A program made the translations under genes and the position numbers. Source: Actinosynnema sp. ALI-1.44 (GTDB lineage: Bacteria; Actinomycetota; Actinomycetes; Mycobacteriales; Pseudonocardiaceae). From it: a DNA stretch of 64,000 nt. The stretch's first letter is position 1. Each line of letters begins with the position of its first letter. The stretch spans positions 1 to 64,000 of the forward strand of contig NZ_MTQO01000049.1 of assembly GCF_001984155.1 (NCBI RefSeq), in the 5' to 3' direction. Below, piece after piece: positions 54,736-63,397 of this stretch. The notes under the pieces are model-generated. The model saw only the letters and a program-made list of their open reading frames with translations. It did not search any database and had not been told where the DNA came from.

Positions 54736-55748
54736 GAATTCTCCCTTTCTGCCCCTACTACGACGTGCGCCTCAGCGAAATGACAGGCGCTCGGGTGCCC
54801 CGCCACCCGGGTGATGAGCTCCGGTTCCTCCTCTGCGCAGACATCCTGCGCCTTCCAGCACCGCGTGCGGAACCGACATCCGGAGGGTGGATCAACCGGG
54901 CTCGGCACGTCACCGGCCAACCGGATCACTTCCCTTCGGCCACGCAGCAGCGGATCCGGCACCGGAACGGCCGAAAGCAGCGCCTGCGTGTACGGATGCG
55001 ACGGCTGGCCGTAAATTTCCTCCTCGGTACCGATTTCGACAACTTTGCCCAGGTACATCACGGCGACGCGGTCGGAAAGGTGCCGGACCACCGACAGATC
55101 GTGTGCGATGAACACATAGGACAGTCCGAGGTCGCGCTGCAGCTCGCCGAGCAGGTTCATCACCTGCGCCTGGATCGACACGTCCAATGCGGACACCGGC
55201 TCGTCGCAGATGATCACCTTCGGGCGCAGCGCGAGCGCGCGGGCGATGCCGATGCGCTGCCGCTGGCCGCCGGAGAACTGGTGCGGATAGCGGTTGATGT
55301 GCTCGGGATTCAGCCCGACCACGTTGAGCAGCTCGCGGACTTCGCCCTCACGCGAGCCCTTCGGCGCGACCTCCGGGTGAATTTCGAACGGCTCACCGAT
55401 GATGTCACCCACGGTCATCCTGGGGTTGAGCGAGGTGTACGGGTCCTGCAACACGATCTGCACGTTCCTGCGCAGCCGCCGCAGTTCCGCGCCGCGCAAC
55501 GCGAACATGTCCTTGCCCTCGAACGACGCCGTTCCGCTCGTCGGCGGTTCGAGGCGCATCAGCACCTGGGCCAGTGTGGACTTGCCGCAGCCGGATTCGC
55601 CGACGATGCCGAGCGTCTCGCCCCTGCGCAGCTCGAACGACACGCCGTCGACCGCCTTGACGTGCCCCACCGTGCGCTTGAACAGCACGCCGACGCGCAC
55701 CGGGAAGTGCTTGACGAGGTCGCGGACCTCGAGGATCGCCTCAGCCAC
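54732..55748 (-). CDS. oppF: oligopeptide ABC transporter ATP-binding protein OppF
   Basis: 338 residues. Walker [19 protein letters not shown]-loop [14 protein letters not shown], signature [15 protein letters not shown], Walker [15 protein letters not shown] and H-loop FIAHDLSVV. The C-terminal oligopeptide-transporter domain has the Cys cluster [14 protein letters not shown], which in Opp/Dpp ATPases often binds a 4Fe-4S cluster. ATG 55748 overlaps the oppD stop by 8 nt, and its own stop overlaps the subtilase start. It pairs with OppD to energise peptide uptake. Confidence 0.95.
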   Translation of the reverse strand: MAEAILEVRDLVKHFPVRVGVLFKRTVGHVKAVDGVSFELRRGETLGIVGESGCGKSTLAQVLMRLEPPTSGTASFEGKDMFALRGAELRRLRRNVQIVLQDPYTSLNPRMTVGDIIGEPFEIHPEVAPKGSREGEVRELLNVVGLNPEHINRYPHQFSGGQRQRIGIARALALRPKVIICDEPVSALDVSIQAQVMNLLGELQRDLGLSYVFIAHDLSVVRHLSDRVAVMYLGKVVEIGTEEEIYGQPSHPYTQALLSAVPVPDPLLRGRREVIRLAGDVPSPVDPPSGCRFRTRCWKAQDVCAEEEPELITRVAGHPSACHFAEAHVVVGAERENS

Positions 55749-56781
55749 GGGGGATCAACTCCTCGGCGAAGTGGCACGCGGAGAACCGGCCGTCCGCCAC
55801 TCGGCGGTACGCGGGCACCTCTTGGGAGCACCGGGCGGCCACTCGTGGGCAGCGCGGGTGGAACGGGCAGCCGGACGGGATGTGCGCGAGGCTGGGCGGC
55901 AGCCCCTTGATCGCCTTGAGCTCCTGCCCCTTGAGGTCCAGGCGCGGCAGGGACTGCAACAGCGCTTCGGTGTACGGATGTGCCGGTGTCCGGAACAGCG
56001 AGTACACGTCCGCCTGTTCGACGATCCGCCCGGCGTACATCACCGCGATCCGGTCGGCCACCTCGGCGACCACGCCGAGGTCGTGCGTGATCAGGATCAG
56101 GCCCATGTCGCGTTCTCGCTGGATGTCCCGCAACAGGTCCATGATCTGGGCCTGCACGGTCACGTCCAGCGCGGTCGTCGGCTCGTCGGCGATCAGCAGT
56201 TCCGGGTCGAGTGCCAGCGACATCGCGATCATGGCCCGCTGCCGCATCCCGCCGGAGAACTCGTGCGGGTAGCTGCGGAAGCGTTGTCCGGCGTGCGGGA
56301 TCCGCACCAGGTCGAGCAGGTCGATCGCGCCCTTGCGGGCCTCGGCCTTGGTCAGCCCGCGCCGCACGCGCAACTGCTCGGCGATCTGGAACCCCACGGT
56401 GAAGACCGGGTTCAGCGCCGACAACGCGTCCTGGAAGATCATCGCGATGCCCGCGCCGCGGACCTCCATCCGGCGCGTCGGCCTGGCGGCGAGGAGGTCC
56501 TCACCGTGGAACCGGACGTGGCCGCCGAGCACGACCGCGGGCGGCGTGTCCAGGATGCCCATCACGGTCTGCGCGGTGACGCTCTTGCCGGAACCCGATT
56601 CGCCGAGCACCGCGAGGGTCTCCCCGGCGTTGACGTGGTACGACACACCGTTGAGGACCTTGGCGACACCGTCGTTCGTCCGGAACTCCACGCGCAGGTC
56701 CTCGACTTCGAGCAGCGGCGCGGTCGCCTGTTCCTCGCCCGCCACGAACTCGCCCCGCTCCCCGTCGTACACTGTGGACAT
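55741..56781 (-). CDS. oppD: oligopeptide ABC transporter ATP-binding protein OppD
   Basis: 346 residues. Walker [21 protein letters not shown]-loop [13 protein letters not shown], signature [15 protein letters not shown], Walker [15 protein letters not shown] and H-loop LITHDLGVV. The Opp C-terminal region has [15 protein letters not shown] 20-residue acidic head precedes the ABC domain. ATG 56781 lies 9 nt after the oppC stop. It forms the ATPase heterodimer with OppF. Confidence 0.95.
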   Translation of the reverse strand: MSTVYDGERGEFVAGEEQATAPLLEVEDLRVEFRTNDGVAKVLNGVSYHVNAGETLAVLGESGSGKSVTAQTVMGILDTPPAVVLGGHVRFHGEDLLAARPTRRMEVRGAGIAMIFQDALSALNPVFTVGFQIAEQLRVRRGLTKAEARKGAIDLLDLVRIPHAGQRFRSYPHEFSGGMRQRAMIAMSLALDPELLIADEPTTALDVTVQAQIMDLLRDIQRERDMGLILITHDLGVVAEVADRIAVMYAGRIVEQADVYSLFRTPAHPYTEALLQSLPRLDLKGQELKAIKGLPPSLAHIPSGCPFHPRCPRVAARCSQEVPAYRRVADGRFSACHFAEELIPRG

Positions 56782-56790
56782 TGAAGGCTC

Positions 56791-57744
56791 CTACCGTGAC
56801 TTGGGGTCGAGTGCGTCGCGCACCGCGTCGCCGAGCATGACGAAGGCCAGCACGGTGATCGTCACCAGACCGGCGGGGAACAGCAGTTCGTGCGGCGAGT
56901 TCTGCACGTAGTCCTTGCCGTCGTTGATCATCACGCCCCACGACACCACCGGCGGCCGCACACCGATGCCCAGGTACGCCAGGGTCGCCTCCACGGCGAT
57001 GAACGCGCCGAGCGCGATCGTGGCGTACACCAGGACGGGCGCGACCGTGTTGGGCAGCATGTGCCGGAAGATGATCCGCCGGGTGCTCGCGCCGAGCGCC
57101 CGCGCGGCTTTGACGTAGTCCAGCTGCTTGGCCACGATCGTCGCCGACCGCATGATCCGCATGGACACCGGCCAGGACAGCACTGAGATCGACAGGATCA
57201 CCTGCACCAGGATCGCCGTGCCGCTGGGTTCCGAACCGGGCGGGTTGAACGTGGTCAGGATGACGATCGCGCCGAGCACGAACGGCAACCCGGCGAAGAT
57301 GTCGCCGAACCGGGAGAGGAACGCGTCGACGAACCGGCCGTAGAACCCGGCGATGATGCCCATCAACGAGCCGATCAGCACGGTGATCAGCGTCGCGAAG
57401 ATCCCGACGAGCAACGTGGCGCGGGCGCCGTGCACCGCTCGCGCCCAGATGTCGTAGCCCTGGAAGGAATACCCGAACCAGGCCGACGCGGACGGCGGCT
57501 GGCTGGCGAAGTCCAGGTTGTTGAAGTCCGCCGGGCGCGAGGTGAACAGGTCGGGCACCGCGGCCATCAGCGCGACGACGACGATGATCACGCCGGAGAT
57601 GTAGAACATCGGCTTGCGGCGCAACTGGATCCACGCGTCGCCCCACAGGCTGCGCGGTTTTCGCTGCCGCTCGCCGGTTTCGGTCGTGGCCAGGTCGGCG
57701 GCGTCCGCGCCGGAGAAGGTGTCGAGCGCCTGCGGGTCACTCAT
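56791..57744 (-). CDS. oppC: oligopeptide ABC transporter permease OppC
   Basis: 317 residues with six helices: an N-terminal helix (MFYISGVIIVVVALMAAVPD), then the binding-protein-dependent transport domain (ATLLVGIFATLITVLIGSLM onward). The EAA loop is AARALGASTRRIIFRHMLPN. A 45-residue cytoplasmic head contains many acidic residues. ATG 57744 is used rather than the longer in-frame start at 57762; the chosen start overlaps the oppB stop by 8 nt. Confidence 0.94.
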   Translation of the reverse strand: MSDPQALDTFSGADAADLATTETGERQRKPRSLWGDAWIQLRRKPMFYISGVIIVVVALMAAVPDLFTSRPADFNNLDFASQPPSASAWFGYSFQGYDIWARAVHGARATLLVGIFATLITVLIGSLMGIIAGFYGRFVDAFLSRFGDIFAGLPFVLGAIVILTTFNPPGSEPSGTAILVQVILSISVLSWPVSMRIMRSATIVAKQLDYVKAARALGASTRRIIFRHMLPNTVAPVLVYATIALGAFIAVEATLAYLGIGVRPPVVSWGVMINDGKDYVQNSPHELLFPAGLVTITVLAFVMLGDAVRDALDPKSR

Positions 57745-58663
57745 AGCGGATCCTCGGGTCAAGGACGGCGTACAGCAGGTCGACGGCCAGGCTCATCAGC
57801 AGGTAGACCAGCACGAGCAGGGTCACGATGGTGGTCACCATGACGCCCTCCTTCTCGGCGATGTTGCGGAAGATCAACCCGCCGATGCCGTTGATGTTGA
57901 ACACGCCTTCGGTGACGATCGCGCCGCCCATCAACGAACCGAGGTCCGTGCCGAGGAACGTGACCACCGGGATCGCCGAGTTGCGCAGCAGGTGCACGAA
58001 CACCACGCGCCGGGTCGGCTGGCCCTTGGCGATCGCGGTCCTGACGTAGTCGGCACGCCTGTTCTCCGCGATGCTGGTGCGCGTCAGCCTTGTCACGTAG
58101 GCCATCGAGATGGCACCGAGAACGAACCCCGGAACGATCAGCTCACCCCAGGTGGCCTCGGGCGACACCGTCGGGTCGATGATCCCCCACTCCACGCCGA
58201 GCAGGATCTGCAGCACCGAACCGGTGACGAACGTCGGCAGCGAGATCAGCAACAGCGTCGAGACCAGCACGAGGTTGTCGAGGAAGCCCCGGCCGCGGAT
58301 CCCGGTCATGACACCGGCGACCACACCGATGACGATCTGGATCAGCAGTGCGACGATCGCCAGCCGGACCGTGATCGGCGCCGAGTTCAGCAGCTGCTCC
58401 GAAATGGACACACCGCTGAAGGTCTCGCCGAGGTTGCCGGACACGACCTTGCCCAGGTAGGTGAAGTACTGCACGACCAACGGGTCGTTGAGCCCGTACC
58501 GGTCGGTCATCAGCGAGATGAACGTCTCGGGGCACTGCCGCTCGCCGCACTTGCCCGCGAACGGATCGCCGGGCACCGCCCAGACCAGCGTGTAGACGAT
58601 GAAGGTCGTTCCAAGGAAGACCGGGACGAACTGCAGCAACCGCCGCAGCAGATATCGACCCAT
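57737..58663 (-). CDS. oppB: oligopeptide ABC transporter permease OppB
   Basis: 308 residues. The typical OppB opening is MGRYLLRRLLQFVPVFLGTT followed by VYTLVWAVPGDPF. The EAA loop is RTAIAKGQPTRRVVFVHLLRN. An external loop contains a CGERQC pair. ATG 58663 has AGGAG 6 nt upstream; the adjacent GTG 58666 is too close. It is separated from oppA by 65 nt that contain a hairpin. Confidence 0.94.
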   Translation of the reverse strand: MGRYLLRRLLQFVPVFLGTTFIVYTLVWAVPGDPFAGKCGERQCPETFISLMTDRYGLNDPLVVQYFTYLGKVVSGNLGETFSGVSISEQLLNSAPITVRLAIVALLIQIVIGVVAGVMTGIRGRGFLDNLVLVSTLLLISLPTFVTGSVLQILLGVEWGIIDPTVSPEATWGELIVPGFVLGAISMAYVTRLTRTSIAENRRADYVRTAIAKGQPTRRVVFVHLLRNSAIPVVTFLGTDLGSLMGGAIVTEGVFNINGIGGLIFRNIAEKEGVMVTTIVTLLVLVYLLMSLAVDLLYAVLDPRIRYE

Positions 58664-58683
58664 CACATGCTCCTATGAACAGG

Positions 58684-58720
58684 ACACCGGGCCGGGGTCA
58701 GTCGAACCCGGCCCGGGTGT
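58684..58720 (-). terminator. hairpin between oppA and oppB (attenuator-like)
   Basis: ACACCGGGCCGGG (from 58684) pairs with CCCGGCCCGGGTGT (to 58720) with one bulged base and about 10 nt of loop. Lying after oppA and before oppB, it could end part of the transcripts and protect the oppA mRNA end, which is common for binding-protein genes. No T-run follows. Confidence 0.55.
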
Positions 58721-58731
58721 GCTGGATCGCC

Positions 58732-60384
58732 TCAGCCCTTGGCCTTCACGACGACGGACGCGTACTCCAGCCGCCGCTTGAAGTTCAACTGTGCGGCTTC
58801 GAGGTTGGTGGACTTCGCGCCGACTCCCCGTTCCATCCAGACCGGGATGGACGGGAAGTACGTCGGCAGCAGGTGGTGCGCCTGCTGGTAGAGCTTGATC
58901 GCGTCGGCGCGCTGCGCGGTCGCGTCCGCCTGCGCCAGCAGCGAGTCGAGCTGGGGGTTCGAGGTCTTGGAGTCGTTGGACGAGCCGCCGGTGCGGTACA
59001 GCGGGTTGAGGAAGTTCTCGATCTCCGCGTAGTCCGCGCCCCAGTCCGAGCGGCCTAGCCCGGTCAGCTTCCGGCCGTCGATCAGGTTGCGGAAGTCACC
59101 GAAGTTGGTCGCGCCGACGAACGTGCACTCGACACCGATCGCGTTCTTGATGCTGTTGCACGCCGCCTCCAGCGGCTCCTTGCGGCCACCGTCCGCATTG
59201 GACTGGATGGTGATCTTGCCCGTGTGCCCCGATCGCTGGTAGTACTCCCTGGCCTTGACCGCGTCGTACTGGCAGAACTCGCCGCAGACACCCTTCTCGT
59301 AGCCTTCGATGTTGTCGTTCACCCAGCCGTCGGCGGGCACGTAGGTGTCGGCGAGCACGGTCTTGGTGATCTGGTCCCGGTTGATCGCCAGTGCGATCGC
59401 CTTGCGCAGGTCGAGGTTCTTGTACTCGGGCAGGTACTCGGGAACCGTCAGCGTCGAGATCGACAGCAGCCGCGCGGTCAGCAGCCGGTCACCGAGTTCC
59501 GTCTTGTACTTGCTGCCCGCCTTGGCCGACGGCGGCAGCGCCTCCATGAAGTCGAGCTGCCCGGACAGCAGATCCTTGTACGCCGCCTCCTGCTGGGAGT
59601 AGATCTTGATGGTCAGGTTCTTGAACTTGACCTTCTTCTGCTCGAGCGGGAAGTCGTCGTTGCGGGTGAGCTTGATGTCCACGTTCGGCGTGAACGACAC
59701 GAACTTCAGCGGGCCGTTGCCGACCGGCGCCTTGGCGAACGCCACCGGGTCGGCGAAGAACTTGTCCGGCAGCGGCGCGAACGGGGTGTAGCCGATGAGC
59801 GTGGTGAACACCGAGAACGGCGCTTTCAGCGCGATCTCGAACTCGTGCTCGCCGATGACCTTGAGGCCCTTCATGGTCTTCGACGACGGCGTGGCCGGTT
59901 TCTGCGGGCCGGACGGGCCGTCGGGGTCCTTGGTGTACACGTCGTCGAAGCCGTCGATCTGCTTGAACCAGGTCGCGCTCAGCTGCGCGTTCGGGCCGTA
60001 GGCGCCCCAGTTCCACGCGTCGACGAAGTTCTTGGCCTTGACCTCGGTGCCGTCGTGGAACTTCCAGCCCTTGCGGAGTTTGACGTTGTACACCTTGGAG
60101 TCGGTCGTCGTGATCGACTCGGCGACCTGGTTGAAGGGCTTGCCGTCGGTCGGCGCGTACCCGATCAGCTGGGAGTACACGCCTTCCTGCATCTTGGCCG
60201 ACCCGGCGTCGGTCGCGTTGGCGGGCAACATGTTGCCCGGCGGGTTGGTGCCGTAGATCGTGATCGTGGCGTCGGCGGTCGCGTTGTTGCCCGTTGGCGC
60301 CCCGCCACCACCACCGCCACAACCGCTGAGAACCAAGACCAAAGCTAACGGCGCAGCCGTCAGCGCACCCGCCCTTGTGCCCAT
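58732..60384 (-). CDS. oppA: oligopeptide-binding lipoprotein OppA
   Basis: 550 residues of solute-binding protein family 5. The lipobox is LVLVLSGCGGG (Cys about 22), so it is lipid-anchored outside the membrane. The domain shows GVYSQLIGYAP, the SBP5 signature-like WKFHDGTEVKAKNFVDAWNW, VGNGPLKFVSF and LDLRKAIALAINRDQITKTV. Peptides bound here are passed to OppBC. ATG 60384 begins the signal peptide. It is the first gene of the seven-gene unit; its promoter should lie in 60385-60518, where a CRP-like palindrome occurs. Confidence 0.94.
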   Translation of the reverse strand: MGTRAGALTAAPLALVLVLSGCGGGGGGAPTGNNATADATITIYGTNPPGNMLPANATDAGSAKMQEGVYSQLIGYAPTDGKPFNQVAESITTTDSKVYNVKLRKGWKFHDGTEVKAKNFVDAWNWGAYGPNAQLSATWFKQIDGFDDVYTKDPDGPSGPQKPATPSSKTMKGLKVIGEHEFEIALKAPFSVFTTLIGYTPFAPLPDKFFADPVAFAKAPVGNGPLKFVSFTPNVDIKLTRNDDFPLEQKKVKFKNLTIKIYSQQEAAYKDLLSGQLDFMEALPPSAKAGSKYKTELGDRLLTARLLSISTLTVPEYLPEYKNLDLRKAIALAINRDQITKTVLADTYVPADGWVNDNIEGYEKGVCGEFCQYDAVKAREYYQRSGHTGKITIQSNADGGRKEPLEAACNSIKNAIGVECTFVGATNFGDFRNLIDGRKLTGLGRSDWGADYAEIENFLNPLYRTGGSSNDSKTSNPQLDSLLAQADATAQRADAIKLYQQAHHLLPTYFPSIPVWMERGVGAKSTNLEAAQLNFKRRLEYASVVVKAKG

Positions 60385-60470
60385 GAAGTCCTCCGTCCCG
60401 AAGTGTGAGAGGACGTTAACTTGGGCATCGAGTGGCTTTCAGGGCACGAGGCGTCACAAAATCATGACGA

Positions 60471-60486
60471 TGTGACCGCCGTCACC
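60471..60486. promoter_or_regulatory. candidate CRP-family site upstream of oppA
   Basis: TGTGACCGCCGTCACC fits the cAMP-receptor-type pattern TGTGA-N6-TCACA except for the last base. It is 87 bp upstream of the oppA start in the 134-bp gap after ppx. Actinobacterial CRP/GlxR proteins use this palindrome. Site function is inferred. Confidence 0.4.
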
Positions 60487-60518
60487 CACTTGGCTCAGTT
60501 CGAAAGTGGTGAACAGTG

Positions 60519-61463
60519 TCACAACTGAGCGAGGGCTATCCCGTCCAGGATGTCGTGCTCGCTCACGACCAGTTCGTCGACGCTGGTCAGCCGCTCGGCG
60601 AGCACCTGGAAGATCAAACTGCCGCCGCCGAGCACGTCGACGCGGCCGGGGTGGATGACCGGGTTCGCGGCGCGCTGGTCGTGGTCGAGCTTCAGCAGGT
60701 CCTCGCTCGTGGCGACCAGCTTCTGCTTGGCGATCCGGGAAAGGTGGATCGCGTCGGAGTCGTACTCCGGCAGCCCCAGTGCGATCGCGGCCATCGTGGT
60801 CGCGGTGCCCGCGACCCCGATCCACGTCCTGGCCTCGTGCACCGGGACGACGTCGAACGCGGCCTGCAGCACCTGCCCGGCCAGTTCACGCGCCTGCGCG
60901 ATCTCGTCGGCGGTCGGCGGGTCGCTGCGCAGGCACCGCTCGGTGATGCGGACACAGCCGATGTCGGTCGAGCGCGCGGCCTTCGGCGTGGCCTTGACAC
61001 CGTCCCACGTGCCGAGGACGAGTTCGGTCGAGCCACCGCCGACGTCGACGACCAGGAACGGCCCGTCCTCCGGGTCGAGATCGCCGACCGCGCCGGTGAA
61101 CGCCAGCGCGGCCTCCTCGTCACCGGAGATCACCTCGGCCGGGACACCGAGCACGGCTTCGGTCATGCCGAAGAAGTCGTCCCGGTTGCTCGCGTCCCGC
61201 GTCGCGGAGGTCGCCACCATCCGGACGCTCTCGGCACCCTTGCGGCGCAGGATCGCGGTGTAGTCCACCAAGGCTGCCCTGGTGCGCTCCAACGCCTCCG
61301 GGTTCAGCGTGCCGGTCGCGTCGACGCCCTGGCCGAGCCGGACCACCCGCTGCTCGCGGTGGACGTCACGCAGCCAGGACGTGCCATCGTCCCGTGTGGT
61401 CACGTCCGCGACGAGCAGACGAATCGAGTTAGTCCCGCAGTCGATGGCAGCAACCCTTGGCAT
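60519..61463 (-). CDS. ppx: exopolyphosphatase / guanosine pentaphosphatase (Ppx/GppA)
   Basis: 314 residues of the ASKHA sugar-kinase-like fold. The first phosphate motif is VAAIDCGTNSIRLLVADV, the middle motif is GPFLVVDVGGGSTELVLG and the later GVAGTATTMAAIALGL is the second phosphate loop; the conserved Glu region is ISGDEEAALAF. It hydrolyses polyphosphate or pppGpp. The length fits the short mycobacterial type (Rv1026). It ends the cluster FtsB-like / DUF501 / lytic transglycosylase / ppx; in M. tuberculosis the same families lie at Rv1022-Rv1026. The transglycosylase gene ends 20 nt upstream. Confidence 0.93.
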   Translation of the reverse strand: MPRVAAIDCGTNSIRLLVADVTTRDDGTSWLRDVHREQRVVRLGQGVDATGTLNPEALERTRAALVDYTAILRRKGAESVRMVATSATRDASNRDDFFGMTEAVLGVPAEVISGDEEAALAFTGAVGDLDPEDGPFLVVDVGGGSTELVLGTWDGVKATPKAARSTDIGCVRITERCLRSDPPTADEIAQARELAGQVLQAAFDVVPVHEARTWIGVAGTATTMAAIALGLPEYDSDAIHLSRIAKQKLVATSEDLLKLDHDQRAANPVIHPGRVDVLGGGSLIFQVLAERLTSVDELVVSEHDILDGIALAQL

Positions 61464-61483
61464 GCCACCAACCTACTCGGTGC

Positions 61484-62704
61484 CTACTGGGTGGCTGAGC
61501 TCTTGCTCGCCGATGCCTGCTGGCTCGTCTCCGCCGGAGCGCTCGTGGACGACGAGGTCGTCTCCGCGGGCTTCGCCGACGAGGTCGTCGTCGGCGGGGT
61601 CGTCGTGGTGGGCGGAGTTGTCGTCGGCGGAGTCGATGGCGGGGTCGACGGCGGGTTCGACACCGAGCCTGTCGGCGGCTTCGGCGTGATCGTCGTGTCG
61701 TGGCTGGGCGGCGGCTTCGACGTGCCCGGGTTGCCCGGCGTGGGCGCAGGCGTCGGCTGCGGGGTGGTCGCGATCGGCGTCTGCGCGGGCGCGGCCTGCG
61801 CGTTCGGGTTGGTGTTCGTGCTCGTCGACGACGTGCCCAGGCCGTCCGGCATGGGCGTGACACCCGACTCGTACGCCTTCGCCCAGATCAGCACGGTCCG
61901 GACGTAGCTCTCCGAGTGGTTGTAGCGGAACACCGCGATGCCACGCTGCTGGTCGTTGCTCATGTCGAGCCCGCCGGAGCACAGGTACTTCCCGGCCGCG
62001 AGGGCGGCGTCGTAGAAGTTGTGCGGGCTCTTGACGCCGTCGCCGTTGCCGTCGGCGGCGTAGCCGCTCCAGGTGGACGGGATGAACTGCATCGGGCCGA
62101 CCGCACGGTCCCACTGCCCGTCGCCGTCGAGCGCGCCGCCGTCGGTGTCCTGGATCGCGGCGAAGCCGACACCGTTGAGCACCGGGCCGAGGATCTTCTC
62201 GATCGTGGTGCCCTTGGCGTCCACCGCGCCGCCCCGGCCGTGGTTGGACTCGATCCGGCCGATGCTGGCCAGCAGCGACCAGTGCATCTTGCAGGTCGGC
62301 TGCTGCGCGGCGAGCAGCGACTCGGCCTTCTGGTAGGCCCTCAGCGCGCTGCTGGGGATGTTGAGCGGGCCGTTCGGGGTGTTGATCGGGTCGCCCGCGG
62401 TGGCGAGCGCGTTCGGGTCGCCGACGACGCGCATCAGCTCGTCGGACAGGCCGTCCACCTCGGGCAGCTGACCGCTGGCGCCCAGGTCCTCCAGGTCGAT
62501 CCCGAAGAAGCCACGACCGAGGCCGTTGGCCAACGGCGTGATGGAACGGTCCTCGACGCCCCACCCGTTGACCGCGTCGCCCGCCAGTGCGGCAGGCACG
62601 AGCAGCAGCGCCGCTGTCACGGCGGCCACCCCACGCTGGCGGCGCAGGTAACGCATCAGTTTCCGTCGGGCAGCCCTATTCGCAGGCGCTGGCACGAACG
62701 ACAC
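61484..62704 (-). CDS. secreted lytic transglycosylase, LpqU/MltB-like
   Basis: 406 residues. A basic start then a signal segment (GVAAVTAALLLVPAALAG), no lipobox cysteine. The SLT-type domain (about 110-290) has the catalytic Glu in LASIGRIESNHGRGG, then GPMQFIPSTWSGYAADGNGD and VFRYNHSESYVRTVL. The last about 120 residues are a Pro/Thr/Ser-rich disordered tail. The enzyme cleaves peptidoglycan with 1,6-anhydro ends. GTG 62704 has GGGGAGG 7 nt upstream; ATG 62656 is an in-frame alternative that would also keep the signal peptide. No eno gene intervenes here, unlike in mycobacteria. Confidence 0.92.
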   Translation of the reverse strand: MSFVPAPANRAARRKLMRYLRRQRGVAAVTAALLLVPAALAGDAVNGWGVEDRSITPLANGLGRGFFGIDLEDLGASGQLPEVDGLSDELMRVVGDPNALATAGDPINTPNGPLNIPSSALRAYQKAESLLAAQQPTCKMHWSLLASIGRIESNHGRGGAVDAKGTTIEKILGPVLNGVGFAAIQDTDGGALDGDGQWDRAVGPMQFIPSTWSGYAADGNGDGVKSPHNFYDAALAAGKYLCSGGLDMSNDQQRGIAVFRYNHSESYVRTVLIWAKAYESGVTPMPDGLGTSSTSTNTNPNAQAAPAQTPIATTPQPTPAPTPGNPGTSKPPPSHDTTITPKPPTGSVSNPPSTPPSTPPTTTPPTTTTPPTTTSSAKPAETTSSSTSAPAETSQQASASKSSATQ

Positions 62705-62746
62705 GGACCGGCCTCCCCGGTTTCGCTTCTCCTGTGGCTCCGGTCC
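62705..62746 (-). promoter_or_regulatory. hairpin carrying the transglycosylase ribosome site
   Basis: GGACCGG (62705-62711) and CCGGTCC (62740-62746) form a 7-bp stem whose 28-nt loop contains GGGGAGG, the ribosome binding site for GTG 62704. The leader from the DUF501 stop is about 185 nt and G/C-structured. A cyclic-di-AMP type leader was considered but I cannot match its conserved core. Confidence 0.45.
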
Positions 62747-62889
62747 CTAGAGTGCCTCATCCGAGCGAAGTTTTCACCGGTCTTTGGTCTGATCGGCCCA
62801 ATGTGACTTGTATCGACAGTTACCAGACACCTCTTGTTAGCGGCACGTGAGTAATTCAGGTTCTTCCACCCGCGCGGACGTGCCATATG

Positions 62890-63393
62890 TCAACCGGCGC
62901 CGTTCACCGCCGCGCAGTCACCGGACGGCCATTGGTCCTCGATCATGCGCAGCGTCTCGTCGCCGAACGGGTTCACGCCGGGGCCGCTGGCCAGCGCGTG
63001 GGCCACGTGGACGTGCAGGCACTTCACCCGCCCCGGCATCCCACCCGCGCTGACCTGCGTGCCGAGCGATTCGATCGCGTCCCGCTGGGCGAGGTACGAC
63101 TGGTGCGCGCGCTCGTAGTGGCCGGCCAGTTCTTCGTCGTCGGCGAGCCGCTCGGTCATCTCCTTCATCACGCCGGAGGCCTCCAGCGTGCTGCACAGCG
63201 ACGTCAGCCGCGGGCAGGTCAGGTAGTACAACGTGGGGAACGGCGTGCCGTCCTCCAGGCGGGGATTGGTCTGGACGACGGCGACGTGACCGCTGGGGCA
63301 CCTGGCCGCGACGGCACGCAACGCGCGCGGCGCCCGGCCGAGCTGGGCCGCGACGACCGCGCGATCCGCCTCGGTGACTGGCTCGAACTGCAC
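62890..63393 (-). CDS. DUF501 family protein
   Basis: 167 residues, soluble. Family features are PSGHVAVVQTNPRLEDGTPF, PTLYYLTCPRL, GGMPGRVKCLHVHVAHAL and the end GDETLRMIEDQWP with two Cys (TCPRL and VKCLH). DUF501 proteins stand between the FtsB-like gene and ppx in many actinobacteria (Rv1025) and their function is unknown. GTG 63393 (MQFEPVTEADRAVVAAQLGR) has AAGGA upstream and lies 4 nt after the FtsB-like stop. Confidence 0.9.
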   Translation of the reverse strand: MQFEPVTEADRAVVAAQLGRAPRALRAVAARCPSGHVAVVQTNPRLEDGTPFPTLYYLTCPRLTSLCSTLEASGVMKEMTERLADDEELAGHYERAHQSYLAQRDAIESLGTQVSAGGMPGRVKCLHVHVAHALASGPGVNPFGDETLRMIEDQWPSGDCAAVNGAG

Positions 63394-63397
63394 CTGG

